Notes: generated by a model from the letters alone, not told the origin. Shown: positions 20,143 to 32,777, counted from the stretch's first letter. The stretch is 64,000 nt of DNA from Aquilaria yunnanensis (GCA_039654915.1 JBDJPA010000013.1:1-64000); one strand, 5' to 3'. Translations and numbers: made by a program.

Positions 20143-20691
20143 CTATGAGTCGAGGATCTGCTTCCCATCCAGCTTTCTTACAAACCGGCAAACAGGGTCG
20201 TTTAAAGTCAGATTCCCGGGACTGTAACGGTTTCGTTCTTCATGAAAAATGCTCCATAAACCCAGAAGTTCACGTTGCACAGATCCACAAGAATGCGTCT
20301 CAAGAGTCAATTGGATATCATCCAATGAGTCCTTACTCAAGCCATTCTTGATGAACCGTATTTTATCTTCTCAATTATTGGAGATCATTCCTAAAGAACG
20401 ACACCTAGTCTTACAAGTCCACCTACCACATTTATGGCAGACTTGTAATCTTTTCGCTCTTCTTTTTCTGGCATAAGAACTTTTGCCAACACCAGGCATG
20501 TGAGACACAAATGCCTCTGGGATTTCACCTGCCAGACGAACCTTGGCTTCGATTAACCACCGCACATCTTCAGGGATTCCTTTGTGCATCAGAACTCTTA
20601 ATCGTTCACAGTGAACTTGGTAGATCTTTTTGAGAATGTTCATTGGGAGAGAAGGAAAATATTTTCGTAAGACAGAAAGAGTAGGATCCAT
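20143..20691 (-). pseudogene. NABP-like alpha copy with one nonsense codon (element A)
   Basis: The frame is complete over 182 codons except for TGA at 20371-20373, where the other alpha copies have CGA (Arg, in NNREDK). The change is C to T within a CpG on the coding strand, the typical result of cytosine methylation. Codons upstream include the full basic run and all four finger cysteines, so a 106-residue product with the finger could still be made. The downstream part remains open to the normal end. It is the first cargo gene in sense order. Confidence 0.88.
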
Positions 20692-23114
20692 TTTCTAGAG
20701 GAAAGTAAAAGAAAGAAGAGAGGAAAGAATCAGTTATTATGGGCAACTGAGAGAACCGACTTGAGAGTCACGGAATACTGTATCCGCCGTTTAACCGGAA
20801 AAGTGGATCCTACTTTATTTTGATGTGAATGATATTTCTTATCTTTGATATTCCATCCAGCTGACGTCGATCGAGTCCTTGATTATTGAATCTTTTGTCC
20901 GCTTTTGACAAATTTTCAACGACAATATTTCTTGATATCTGCCTTATCTTTGACCACAGCTATCTCTTGTCTTGGATGCTACTAAGCTGGCATCAATCCT
21001 GTCCTTCCAGGTGTAGCCTCGATTATTGAATCAATTGCCAGGCTTTTGACAATATTGTCTACTTTATATTTTTTTTTTATATATGCCTTATCCTTGGCTA
21101 TAGCTATCTCTTATCTTGGATACTACTAACTGGCGTCAATCCTATCCTTCCAGGTGTAGCCTCGATTATTGAATCGGTAGCCAAGCTTTTGACAATATTG
21201 TCTACTTTATCCTTGAATTCCTGATGCGGGTTGGTCCCGCATATTAGCTGTGTATCCAGTGATAGATTGGTAAGAGCTGATGACATTGAGATCTAAGCTT
21301 ATATTGCTGTAGCTGTGCCGTAGATGTGCTTCCCGTTTGGTCCTTGTTATGTAAAGGCTATGTATGCATGATATGAAATGCATGAATGCAGGGCATGTGT
21401 AACTAATGGCTTTTTTTTTTATTTTTATGGATCTAGTTCTTTATGTCTTTGTTTTACTGGATCCTCTTTGTGATGGCCTTCTTGGACTATCATTGAATCT
21501 CTTTATGCTTTCCAGCTTTTGTTCGCTGCCTCAAAAGCCCAACTCTTTTCAAAATCCTCTTTCTTTGACTTGTTCTTTGAATTTTGGCCTCAATTTCTTT
21601 AAAGTTGGCCCGCCTCATAATTTATATCTCTTTCGGGTACTCATCCATTGTCATGGATTTGATACCATCAAAGGCTTTACTTTCAATGTCTGCTTTGCCC
21701 CTTTTCTTGTGACCATGCCGACACTTACTTATTCCCATGTTATAATCTGAATGATTGCTCTTCCTTGAACTCATGTTTTGATCCATAAGACTTGCCCCCT
21801 TGTCTATTGAACTTCTTTGTTGGCGGTACTCCTCTTACGCTTCGTAGAGACTACTTTGCCCCCCTGAATATGGTGTTTATGTGGAAAGAGATATCATCTC
21901 GCCTTTGATTTAACAGAAGGTCGAGCATTTCTAGACCTTTGTGCTGGCACTTGATCGTAAATTTCTCTTACAAGAACCACATCTTATTAAAGAAAGACTC
22001 AAGTTATCTCCTCACTTTTAAATCTACATACATTAATGAATAATGGTTTGACCTTAAAGAAAAACTTTCATCAATTTGCAAAGCTTGACAAAGTAATTTA
22101 CGGTCTTTGTTTTTAATTAAAATATCCTGTCATTCTTCTCTTTTCCAACTCAAAGACATAAACTGTGCAATGCAATAAGGTATAAACATGATTCACAAGG
22201 ATAGCCTTTTAGCTGAATGAGGATGATATCGAGAGGTAACTGTTAGGTGTGAGGAAAGTTAAGTTTGAACGTTTTCTTTTTGTGGCAGTCTTTTAGCTGA
22301 ATGAGAATAATATTAAGAGGTAAATATTAGGTCTGAGTAAAGTTAAGTTTGAATTGTGTGAAAGAAGGGTATTTTAATACTACTTGTGAGCAGTATTAAA
22401 TAAGGTAGAAACATGATTCACAATGATAGTCTTTTAACTGAATGAGGATGTTCGGTTTGAGAAAAAGTTAAATTTAAGTGGTGTGGAAGAAGGGTCTTTT
22501 AATACTACTCGTGAGCAAATTTGATTATGGTGAAAAACTCAATAGTGATGACCTCAACTTGCCACTCTTTCCAGAAAGTTAAACCTCATCTGTTGCCCCC
22601 CAACTATTGTGATCTTTATGCATGCTTGGTTTGAGGGTTGCTTTTGTGTTCTAAACCGCCTTTGCAGGTTTTCGGTCTAGAATCCATAGCTCACTTTTTT
22701 TCTTTCTTTTTTTTTTTTTTTCTAGTTTGAGCCCTTTTTCCTCTTTTTTTTTTTGTTTTTTTGTTTTTTTTTGTGTGAGCTATGGTGATAACATACTTGA
22801 TAACTCTCTTGAAGTGAGATGACTCAAGTGACCTTGCTTGCTCGTGCTTGTTCTCAGTTCTTTTTGGTTTTGAATTTTCCCTTGTTGGCTTTTTGGTGGA
22901 AGGGATGAACTTTTTCCTTTTCGGAGTTTTTGTTACAAAGAACCGAGATCATAGCCTTCTTGAAATGAGATGATTCAAGTGGCCTTACTTGCTTGTGTTT
23001 GCTCTCAGTCTCGCTTTTTTTTGGTTTTGAATTTTCCCTTGTTGGCTTTTTGATGGAAGGGATGAACTTTTTCCCCTTTTTTTTTTTGGAGTTTGTGTTG
23101 CGGAAAACTGAGAA

Positions 23115-23151
<37 letters not shown>

Positions 23152-24065
23152 CATTTATGAGAATTGGGAGGCCACTGAAGTCATTTAATACGAGAGCTAC
23201 CTTGTTTGGAAACTAACCCCAAACTTCTTGCAAGGATGTTGATAACCACTGTGAATTCTTTTTGAGGGTTGAGGTGCAACATATGAAATCTTTCTTACTA
23301 GATTTGGCAGCACTTTCAAGATCATTACTATCAAATTTTCCTTAACTTTTTTATTTTCACCCACGAGTAGTATCGTTTTCAAAGCAAAGTATGATAGCAA
23401 TAATGGATAGTATAGTGGAAAGGAGTGAGAGATGGATGTAAAAACGGAATTTTTGGTAAGAAGTGGTAGAATGTGTAGGTGTAATAATTGAATTTTTGGT
23501 AAAAATTGGTAGAATGTGTAGAAGTAATAATGGGATTAAAAAGTGGTAGAATGCACACGCAACATCTTTTTGTTAGAGAACAAAAAGAATTACCGGTTGT
23601 CGAAAAGTAAAGTGTGATGGCTATAATGGATAGTATAATGGCAAAGAGTGTAAAAATGGAAAGTAGTAGAATGCACGCATTACATCTTTTTGTTGTACCA
23701 GAAAAAGAATAGCAGGTGTCCATTTAACAAAGACTACACCCTAGATTCTGGACTAAATCTAGGAGATTTTTACTATTAAATTACTTTTGCAAGCTTTCAA
23801 AGATACAAGTTTATTCAAAGGATTCCCTGTCATTCAAAAGTGTGTGCGGACTGTTAGGTCAGATATGACTTGGAGTCCTTCCAAAATCAATGTAATTCCA
23901 GCTCGAAATCTTCACTTTCATTTACCAATCACATCATGGCCTAGGAATTTAAACTCGACCAACTATTGGACCTTGAGTTTTAGTGCCACACAAATGCCCA
24001 ATTGAACATTTTATATTTGGCGTTTGGGTCATTCCAACTTGGAAGAGGAGGCTACTTGATCTTTG
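20692..24065 (-). other. Non-coding pol-less stretch (element A)
   Basis: Counterpart of 2354-5754: tandem repeats with TGACGTC (near 20869), CTTTTAGCTGAATGAG blocks (22205-22440), long T-rich runs (22690-22770, 23115-23150), and a segment like the gag-pol intron donor (23730-23800). No pro, RT or integrase sequence was recognised. The long A run of element B is absent here (23580). Confidence 0.65.
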
Positions 24066-25168
24066 TTACCGTTGGTATGGGTGGTAGCAGGTTTGTAACT
24101 TGTGAAAATTGAATCGACTTGAGTAGCCTTTCTTCCCATGAGTGGTATGTGGCACTGATGAGGGAGCCTTGAAGATTACAGTCTCAATAGGATATCCTTT
24201 CACTTGTAACTTGAGTGGTATTGGATCATAGGACTTGGAGATGATGTTTTGGATAGCTCCGGTTCTTTCATTGAAACATCCTTCAATTGAAGAATCGACC
24301 AGCTTTTCTGTTTTGATTCCAAATTCGATCTTTTCTCCAGATAAGACCACATTTGAAAAGCTACTTGAAGTGTTCCCAACTAGTTTTTCATGAAATGGTC
24401 TATTTAATGCCTGGGTAAACAGGGTGATCAATTCTCTTTCTATCATAGATGGTTAAACTTGTGCGGCTAAGTGTCTCCGCCTTTATGCGTATTCCTTAAA
24501 GGTCTCTTGTTCCTTCTTCTCTATATTCTGGAGAATTTGGTGATCTAGGGGTAAGTCTATAACATGCTCACAGTTACTGATTGAGAGCTTAAACGAGGTC
24601 ATTCCAGGCTTTGATGTTTCTCAGACCTTGACTTAGATACCATTGTAGTGCTGACTTTATAAGATTTTTTTTGAAAAAGTGCTATCAACACTTTCTCGTC
24701 TCTTGTGAGTGGTTGTATTTTCCTTAGAAACAGCGTAATATAATTGATGGGATAACTTGTTCCATCATATTTCACAAAGTCAGGTACCTTAAAGTATGAG
24801 GGAATCACAACATCTGGTATCAAGCAAAGATTGTTCATCAAAAGAGATAAAGTGCCTCTTTCAATGGTCCACAGTCTCTTTTCTATGATCTCGAGTTTTT
24901 TTAGTATTCTCTTCTTCTTTAAGCAGGAGCTTCTTTTCTTCAAAAATTGGACTGTGCCTTAGATGAATGATATCGGATGGACCTGAGTCATGAAAGAGCT
25001 TCTCTTGAACTGAGATCTGTTCTGAGTGAATTGGGGAGGATAGGTTAGATCTTGTGGGTCATTGACGGGGACTTGGGTCGCTAACTCCATTAACTGTTTC
25101 ATTTGCTCAGCCATACTTTCTATATTGGACTTCATATCTATGAGACGTCCTTTGGTTTGTTCTGCCAT
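24066..25168 (-). pseudogene. Gag pseudogene (element A)
   Basis: Three minus-strand pieces: 25168-24959 (MAEQTKGRLIDMKSN), 24943-24599 (capsid-type FKVPDFVKYDGTSYP) and 24446-24066 (ELITLFTQALNRPFHEKL). The breaks match those of element B, plus an extra T in a T run near 24667 that shifts the middle piece earlier (ALFQKKS against ALFQENL). It cannot give a working Gag. It marks the correct gag position after leader and PBS, and shows that element A was non-autonomous when it moved. Confidence 0.85.
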
Positions 25169-26095
25169 TAATCTTATTTGGAGCCGAGCTGGATATCGGT
25201 GTTGATGGCCAATTTTACCGTTTCTAAAGTGAGATTTATTTTATTAAACTTTATATGCAATTGATTGATGTGATGGATGTATGTAATACAAAATGAGATT
25301 ATGTTTTTATCAGACTTTGTATGCACATGATTGATGTAATGGATGCATGCAATAAGTGAGTTTGATTATCAACTATCGTGGAACTTCGAGATTTCTAGTT
25401 GTCATTTAGAAAGATCAAAAGTTATTACAGTTTGGTGCGTGGTTTTGATGCATGACGAAAAATTTTACAAAACAGAAGTATAACAAAAGAATAACAAGGT
25501 TAACAACGAGTTAGATATCAATTAATAGCACATGAACTATTACGAAAAGAAGTCTGAGCCATAAATATAAAACACAAAGAAACCCAAGGATAAGGTAACA
25601 AAAATGGCATAACAATAACATGCTTATAGTGTTGGTAAATGGTAGAAATTCTATGGTCAGTTCTATGGTTAAGTGGGGAATTCTATATGCATAAGGTGGC
25701 TTATCAAAAAGGCCAGGGATAGTTCCCGAATCCCGTCACTAAATTATAGTGACAGCCCGATTCCTTACCCTCTAGGGTTAATGTAAGGAATGGATTAATT
25801 CGAGTCGTAGCTTTTCGTGGGCCCATGCAGAGACTAACCGTCTCAGAAGGCAATACACTACTTTGCTACTTTGAAACCGGTGAAGGCTTGGAGACCGTGG
25901 CCTCACAAGGACAGCAACACCAATTCCGCTTAGAAAGAATCGTGTTTGATTTAAGGAAGCTCGGGTATAGAGCTTCATTTTGTGAATGCGTTATGCATGT
26001 TTACTTAAGTAAATATAATATATAAATCCACATAATAGTAAAGCAAAGTAAATCAAAACAAATCAACTTTAGGCTCGACTCACTAACGTCGCATG
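25169..26095 (-). other. Leader (5' UTR) of element A
   Basis: Matches 6857-7791 closely. The hairpin pair is at about 25733-25791. No credible gene. Confidence 0.6.
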
Positions 26096-26113
26096 TCCCC
26101 AGTGGAGTCGCCA
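26096..26113 (-). other. Primer-binding site, element A
   Basis: The minus strand reads TGGCGACTCCACTGGGGA three bases inside the LTR. It differs from element B (CCGCTGG) at one base, so the two families may use slightly different tRNA-Arg species. Confidence 0.7.
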
Positions 26114-26116
26114 AGC

Positions 26117-28033
26117 TATGGCAACGTGCGGGTTTTCGGGAGTCGCCACCAATCAGTTTTCTTAGGTCGATTGGTCACCTTAAAATTGGTCTGCGAGAGT
26201 TCGGGGATCGGGAGTACGGTTACGTTAAAACAACTTTGTTAAAACGCCCAAAATTGGCACCTTAGTTGATTTTAATTTTGTTTTACTTTGCTTTTAAATA
26301 ACTTTCAGTTAATTTAGAAATTTTAACTGAATTAGTCGAAATGTGGATTTTTAAGTTAATTTGTATAAAATTTGATACTTCCGAACCATGGACTCTGCCG
26401 AGTCATTTGGACACGGAAGATTTGATTCCGAACCATAGACTCTGCCGAGTCATTTGGACACGGAATTTGGTGAAATTTTAAATAATTTAATCCATATTGT
26501 AAACATGGATTTTTATCTTTGTATTTATTTAATTTTAAAAGTTAATATTTTCCAAACCGTAGATCCTGCCGAATCATCCGGATATGGAATTTAATATCCA
26601 AGCCATGGATTCTAACCGAATCATCTGGACATGGATATGATCCATCTTAGGATTTCGTTATTTAATTTAATTTTATTTTTTAATAATTTTAGCTAATATC
26701 CAAGCCGTGAATTCTAACCGAATCATTTGAACATGGATATGATCCGTCTTAGGATTTCGTTATTTAATTTAATTTTATTTTTTAATAATTTTAGCTAATA
26801 TCCAAGCCATGGATTCTAACCGAATCATTTGGACATGGATATGATCCGTCTTAGGATTTTATCAAACCATCAAGGACGGGTCTTTGAAATTTGCCAAGTG
26901 TTATAAAATAGACTCTTATTAAATCTTTTCTTAATTCCTAGATGATGAGAAAAGTAAGCATACATGAGCAATTAATTTACTAATTATTTTTATACACTAT
27001 TAATATTTGTTGTTTTCAAGATGCATTATGAGATCTAAATCACAATTATAAGAATAAGAGAATATAAAAATGAGTTAAACATTCCGAGTGACAAGCCTAT
27101 ATAGATTTAATGATTAAATTTTATAGATAGACAAATCAAACAAAACAAAGAAAGAAATCAAAGAAAGTAAATAAATAAAGAAGTAAGTAAATAAATAAAA
27201 TAGATAGTCAAGTAAGTAAGTAAATAAATCAACCGATGAGTAAATAAAGAGAACAAATAAAAAGAAAATAATCAAAATAAAACAAAACAGACAACGTGAA
27301 AGTAAAACATATAAGTCATATTTCATATAAATTTAATAGTTAAAGTTAATGCAAAACTCAAACAGGCAGAATAAATAAAACAAAACAATAAAAAAAAATC
27401 AATAAAAATCCCGCCATCAGTGACTAATCTGTAAAATAAAAGGATGTTAGTGACTTGTATGAACGAAACAGGAAATCAAAAGGGCTAAACGAGGATTATA
27501 CAAAAACAGAAAATCTTTGACTCGGTCAAAATAACGAAAGACGCGTAACAGGCGGTTTTCATCTTCGTCTTCTTCCTGATTCGTCTTCAACCTTCAGGCG
27601 ACGAGGTGATGGTGGTTAAGGCAGGGGAGCGCGTCGGCGTGCTCAGACGGCAGAGAAGACGCGGCGGCGTGCTCGGATAGCAGGGAAGGGCGCCGGTGTG
27701 CTCGGAGACGCGACGCGGCAGGGGAGGAGGCGCAGTGGCAGCGTCGCGAAGATCGTGACGGGAGGAGGGAGGCTTGGAGGGAGGTACGACGGCAAGAGGG
27801 GGGTGCTAGGCGCGGCGGTGTAGCAAGCAGCGTGTGGTCGTGACAGGGGCGGCGACTGGAGCGTCGAATGGAGACGTCAGAGGGTTACGTCAGAGAGAAA
27901 ACGAGTGGAACGGCGGGCTGAAGAGCGAGTGATGGCGATGGTTTCGGGCTCTACTCGTTTAGCGTGTTACATCGGGGATTGTCGTGACTCCAGAGCGACA
28001 GGGCGATGTGCGGCCGGGAGAAGGTGTGGCGGC
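26117..28033 (-). mobile_element. 5' LTR of element A, truncated
   Basis: Sequence looks identical to 11964-13880 (offset 14153), including the hairpin motifs and most of the GC-rich island. The outer ~594 bases, which would hold the U3 start, are missing. The break at about 28033 leads into unrelated DNA, so this copy has lost its outer terminus. Confidence 0.87.
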
Positions 28034-28202
28034 GGTGGAGGGAAGACACGATGGTGAACACGCTAGGAATTTTTAATTTCTGCTTGTATATCGTTCTAAG
28101 ACGAATCAGGTTCTAAGACGGACGATGGACCCTTAACCTAGATAAAAATTGCTATACAAGCAGTTGTTCTAAGATAGGAACAATTAATTTGGTATTAAAA
28201 GA
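28034..28202. other. Unassigned filler DNA with an inverted repeat
   Basis: About 170 bases not seen elsewhere in the window. CTGCTTGTATA (near 28079) and TATACAAGCAG (near 28152) form an 11-bp inverted pair, and GTTCTAAGA occurs three times. It might be the end of another transposon. No gene. Confidence 0.4.
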
Positions 28203-28673
28203 TAAAACAAAAGCTTGTATTTTATCTAGCAATTCTTCAGCAGTTGTTGCGGATATTATGATTCGCCGTGCCACTCTTGATATAAAATTCTTCTGCATAG
28301 CATAATCCATAAAAGCTATCAGACCTGTAAAGAAATTGTTAACATTTAAAAGCCCAATGGGTTTCTTATGCAAATTAAGTTGGGCCATGGAAGCAATTTG
28401 AAAGACTTCTCCCAATGTGCCAAAACCACCTGGTAGAGCGATAAAAGCATCAGCATTTAAAAGCATTTGTAACACACGCTCTTGTAAATTTTTAACCACT
28501 AATTCTTCTCCAATCGTGCCCCCAGAAATAAATTTCAGAGGTCCAGGGATAATGCCCAAACTTGACTTCCTCCTAGAGATGCTGCTGATGCTACACCTCC
28601 CATTAATCCGACACTACCTCCTCCATAAACTAAATGTATTTTTCGCTCAGCTAATACTCTACCCAAATGGTTG
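28203..28673 (-). pseudogene. LOG fragment, truncated at both ends and frameshifted
   Basis: Matches LOG from about codon 33 to 190, including PGGFGTLGE. The first ~32 codons and the last ~20 are absent. A two-base loss near 28557 (ATGCCCAAACTT against ATGCCCAGAACTT) shifts the frame. On the N-terminal side it stops abruptly in a hairpin array (28674), and on the other side in filler DNA. It resembles the copies in A, C and D rather than B. No promoter remains, so it is not functional. Confidence 0.9.
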
Positions 28674-28903
28674 GCAAGAACCTCGACGATAGGAACTCTC
28701 CTATCGTTTGAAGTAAAATTGATGATTTTGAGGTTAAGGGTCCTACCTTAGAACCTCGACGATAGGAACTCTCCTATCGCTTGAAGTAAAATTGATGATT
28801 TTGAGGTTAAGGGCCCTACCTTAGAACCTCGACGATAGGAACTCTCCTATCGCTTGAAGTAAAATTGATTGTTTTGAGGTTAAGGGTCCTACCTTAGAAC
28901 AGC
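28674..28903 (-). repeat. Short R1 hairpin array (about three monomers)
   Basis: Three ~73-bp R1 monomers run between the LOG fragment and the LTR of element C. The array ends in AGAACAGC directly at the LTR boundary, so there is no clear target-site duplication. Confidence 0.8.
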
Positions 28904-29166
28904 TGTGGCAACGTCGGGTTTTCTGGAGTCGCCACCAATCGGTTTACTTAGGTCGATTGGTCACCTTAAAATTGGTCTGCGAGAGTTCGGGAATCGGGAG
29001 TACGGTTACGCTAAAACAATATTGTTATAGCGCCCAAAATTGGCACCTTAGTTGATTTTAATTTTGTTTTACTTTGCTTTTTAAAAATTTTCAGTTAATT
29101 TAGATATTTTAACTGAATTAGTCAAAAATGTGGATTTTGGTAATTAATTCGGGTAAAATTTTATAC

Positions 29167-29440
29167 TTCCGAACCATGGACTCTGCCGAGTCATTTGGAC
29201 ACGGAAGATTTTGATTCCGAACCATGGACTCTGCCGAGTCATTTGGACACGGAAGATTTTGATTCCGAACCATGGACTCTGCCGAGTCATTTGGACACGG
29301 AATTTTGGTGAAATTTTAAACAATTTTATCCATATTGTAAAAATATGGATTTTTATCTTTTTATTTAATTTATTTATTTTTTTAAAAAAAGTTTAATATT
29401 TTCCAAACCGTAGATCCTGCCGGATCATCCGGATATGGAA
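29167..29440. repeat. LTR hairpin motifs of element C
   Basis: Three near-identical units (from 29167, 29215 and 29264; TTCCG/CGGAA, GACTC/GAGTC) are followed by one with TTCCA/TGGAA and GATCC/GGATC (about 29401-29440). Another with GATCC/GGATC lies near 30613-30653. Confidence 0.65.
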
Positions 29441-29539
29441 ATTGATTTAATTTATCGTAATTATTTAATTCTTATTATCATGAAATTAATTTTTAAATGA
29501 TAATTTTGTTCATGAATGATTTTTAATACAAATTAAAAA

Positions 29540-29795
29540 TTTATCTTTTTTTTTTCTTTCTTTCTTTTTTCTTTTTTTTTAATTTATTTTTACTTTCTTT
29601 TTTTTTAATTTTCTTTCTTTTATCTTTCTTTATCTTTATCTTATCTTTCTTTTTTTTTTTTTTTTTTCTTTTATCTTTCTTTATCTTTTCTTTTATTTTT
29701 CTTATCTTTTCTTTTATTTCTTTCTTTTTTTATCTTTTATTTCTTTCTTTTATTATCTTTTATTTCTTTCTTTTATTTTTATCTGATTTTTCTTG
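29540..29795. repeat. Pyrimidine-rich simple-sequence tract
   Basis: Irregular TTTCTTTT/TTTATC repeats. They are longer than the equivalent tract in the LTR of B (8455-8525). Confidence 0.8.
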
Positions 29796-29925
29796 TTTAA
29801 TGAAGGATATTTATTATTTAAAGAATTACTCAATTTATAAAAGAATTAAAAAAATTATTAATTTTTATTTAATAAGAAGTTAATTTAAAGGAATTAAAGA
29901 GTTTAAAAATAAAAATTTTGATCAT

Positions 29926-30022
29926 GGTACGGGGCGTTGTTACTCAGCCAGACCCTCTTCACCAGGTGAAGCAGCTCAAAAGCGGGCACGAGACAGTTTC
30001 CAGCCAATATACCATGAACTAA
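29926..30022. other. Structured ~97-base insertion in the LTR of element C
   Basis: A balanced-composition segment stands out in AT-rich LTR. Its ends form a near-perfect inverted repeat (AAAATTTT-GATCATGGTA against its partner around TACCATG...AAAATTTT). Inside is CTTCACC-A-GGTGAAG. The LTR of B lacks it (compare 8625-8660). I could not match it to a tRNA, SINE or hammerhead ribozyme. Confidence 0.45.
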
Positions 30023-31009
30023 AATTTTTTTTTATTTTTTTTATTATTTTATTATTTTTTTATTATTATTTTTTTTTATAAAAGATTAACCAAAAGTAAT
30101 TGTTTTATTAAGAGAATCAAAAATTTATATGTATATTTTAAACAAAAGAAGAAAAGTTTTGATATTTATTTAATTTATTTTGGAATAAAAGATTATTTAA
30201 CCGAAAACTTATATGTATTTTAAAACAAAAGTCTTGATATTTTTATTTTTTTATATTCTTCTTTTTTTGATGAAAGATTTTTTTTTTTTAATTTTAATTT
30301 ATATTTCTGAAAATATATCTAATCAATAAGTCAAAAAAATTTAAGAGAAAATTCAATTATTTTTGTTTTATTTTGTATTATTTTGAAATTATTTGATTAA
30401 GATTTTTATAAAGGAAACAAAAAGTTATATCTTTTAATAAGTAAAATATTACTGAATAAAATATTAACCCAAAATTTTTATTCTTTTCATTCTTTTTATT
30501 AAAAGAGAAAATTAGAAAGTTATATTTTATTATTTTAATTATTAATATATTAGTCCAAAGTTTTTATTTTTAATAATGAAAATAAATTATTATATACTTT
30601 ATTTAAAAATGATTCCAAGCCATGGATCCTGACGGATCATTTGGTCATGGAGTTTTAATTTTTATTAGATTTTAACTATTTAATTAGTTATTAATTTTAT
30701 TTATAATTTTATTGGATTTTTCTTGAATTTTTAAAAAAAATATTTAAAAAGAATTGATTTAATCATGTTTATTTATTAATTTTAACAAAAAGTTAACTTT
30801 GTTATAATAAAACATGTATTCCAAAATAAAAATAAAATAATTGGCTTTTAAATTTTTATTAGCCTTAATAATTAATTACAAAATAATCTTCTTTTAGTTT
30901 TTTTATTTATGGGTAAAAGGTTAATTAAATAAATTAAATCATATAAAGAAAAATTAATAAAGTGGGGCTTTTTGGCCATCCACTTAAAAAAATAATAAAT
31001 GTTAGCAAC

Positions 31010-31510
31010 AATTATAAAAGTTAATTAATTAACAACAATAATAAAAATTAGCCAAGTTTAATTAAGTTAATTAATTATCAACAATAATAAAAATTAGCCA
31101 AGTTTAATTAAGTTAATTAATTATCAACAATAATAAAATTTAGCCATGTTTAATTAAGTTAATTAATTAACAACAATAATAAAAGTTAGCCAAGTTTAAT
31201 TAAGTTAATTAATTAACAACAATAAATAAAAGTTAGCCAAGTTTAATTAAGTTAATTAATTAACAACAATAAATAAAAGTTAGCCAAGTTTAATTAAGTT
31301 AATTAATTAATAACAATAATAAAAGTTAGCCAAGTTTAATTAAGTTAATTAATTAACAACAATAAATAAAAGTTAGCCAAGTTTAATTAAGTTAATTAAT
31401 TAACAACAATAAATAAAAGTTAGCCAAGTTTAATTAAGTTAATTAATTAACAACAATAAATAAAAGTTAGCCAAGTTTAATTAAGTTAATTAATTACAAC
31501 AAAAATAAAA
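31010..31510. repeat. Tandem ~57-bp AT-rich repeat in the LTR of element C
   Basis: About nine units share TTAATTAAGTTAATTAATTA, ACAACAATAA and AAAAGTTAGCCAAG. Absent from the other LTRs here. Confidence 0.8.
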
Positions 31511-32248
31511 GTTAGACAATTTAATTAATTATTAACAACAATAAAAATAAAGGTTAGTAAAAATTAGCAAGTTAGTTGTTAGTTGCAAAAAAAAAAGGTT
31601 AGTAATAATAACAATAATAAACAAATAAATAAACAAGTAAAAAAATAAATGAGTTAGTTAATTAATTTTCTGCAAAGACAAAATAAAAAGGTTAGTGACC
31701 TAATAGAAAGAAATTGAAAAGATGAAGGACTGAAAGGAGGTTTTACCCTTAAAAATTAAAATTGAATCTGGAGAAAGAATCAGAGGCGACGCGAGGGAGG
31801 AAGGGGGGGGTGACGGGGCTGGGCAGGCGGAGGCGGCAAGGGCGCAGGGCGGCCGGGCGACGGCGACGAGGGCGCGGGGCGACGGCGGCGGCCGGGACGA
31901 CGGCGGCGAGGGAGCGGGGCGACGGCGGCAGGACGGCTGGGTGCGGCGGCGCGAGACGGCAGGACTGCTGGGCGCGGCGGCGATGGTGACGGCGACGGCG
32001 TAGGAACGAGGGCAACGGCGAGACGGCGGCGGCAGGGCGACGGCAGCGGGATAGGACGGCGACAGAAAAAGAAAGAAAGAGAAAACGGAGGAAGAAGGTA
32101 GTCGAAACGTAAGAAAAAATAATTTTGGGACTGTTTTGGCAGAGGGAGGAGAGCCTAGGACTAAGGCTTCTATTTTCTCTTTTTCTAAAACGGAGCTCTG
32201 AACTTTTTTCTCTGATTTTCTATGTCTTCAGCACTGAATTTGGGGGGG

Positions 32249-32256
32249 TATTTATA
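32249..32256 (-). promoter_or_regulatory. TATA box of LTR promoter, element C
   Basis: The minus strand reads CTATAAATACCCCCC. It lies about 520 bases into the LTR in sense direction, so it would mark the U3/R boundary with transcription starting near 32220. No equally clear box was found in the LTRs of A or B. Confidence 0.65.
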
Positions 32257-32777
32257 GAAGGAGCTTAGCTGAACTGTGGACGGATAAATTAATAAAAAAT
32301 ATCAAACTTATCTTTTAAATTGGTAAAATGACAGTTTCAGTCCTTTACGTTACTCCAGCTCTGGATAAGCTCAGAAGCTTCTGATTTTGACAATTTTAAC
32401 GTTTTCTGTCAATTTGGGCTAGAAACGTCCGTTTAGGCCCAAAATTGACGCGAAAAATTACCCAAAGCTCCTGAAACTTTCAGAATTTGTCAATTTTGTC
32501 CGAAACTTCTTAATTTTGTCATTTTTACCTCAAACTTTTAATTTTTTTGTCATTTTTTTCTGAAATTTTATTTTTATTCCAAACACATACATATTCGCAC
32601 ATATATTATTTTAAATCAAATCTTCTCAAAATAAAAATATATTTTAAACTAATTAACATAATTAAAATTTTTTAGCAATAATAATAATAATAATAATAAT
32701 TTTTTTAATTAGTTTTTTTTTTTTTTTTTTTTTAAAAATTTTTTAAAAAAAAGGCCGGACGAAATTGGGTGTCAACA

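Larger units (their letters stand above)
28904..32777 (-). mobile_element. 3' LTR of element C (3874 bp)
   Basis: Termini TGTTGACACCC (32777) and GCCACA (28904). Related to but clearly diverged from the LTR of B. Contents: three tandem copies of the GACTC/GAGTC hairpin motif (29167-29304), further motifs near 29400 and 30613, a pyrimidine-rich tract (29540-29790), a structured insertion (29926-30022), a ~57-bp tandem array (31010-31510), a CGG-rich island (31780-32060) and a clear TATA box (32249-32256). The PPT follows at 32778. Confidence 0.85.

Noticed and set aside
29926..30022. tRNA or hammerhead ribozyme in the structured LTR insertion
   Set aside because: No cloverleaf, no A/B boxes, and no CUGANGA...GAAA core on either strand.
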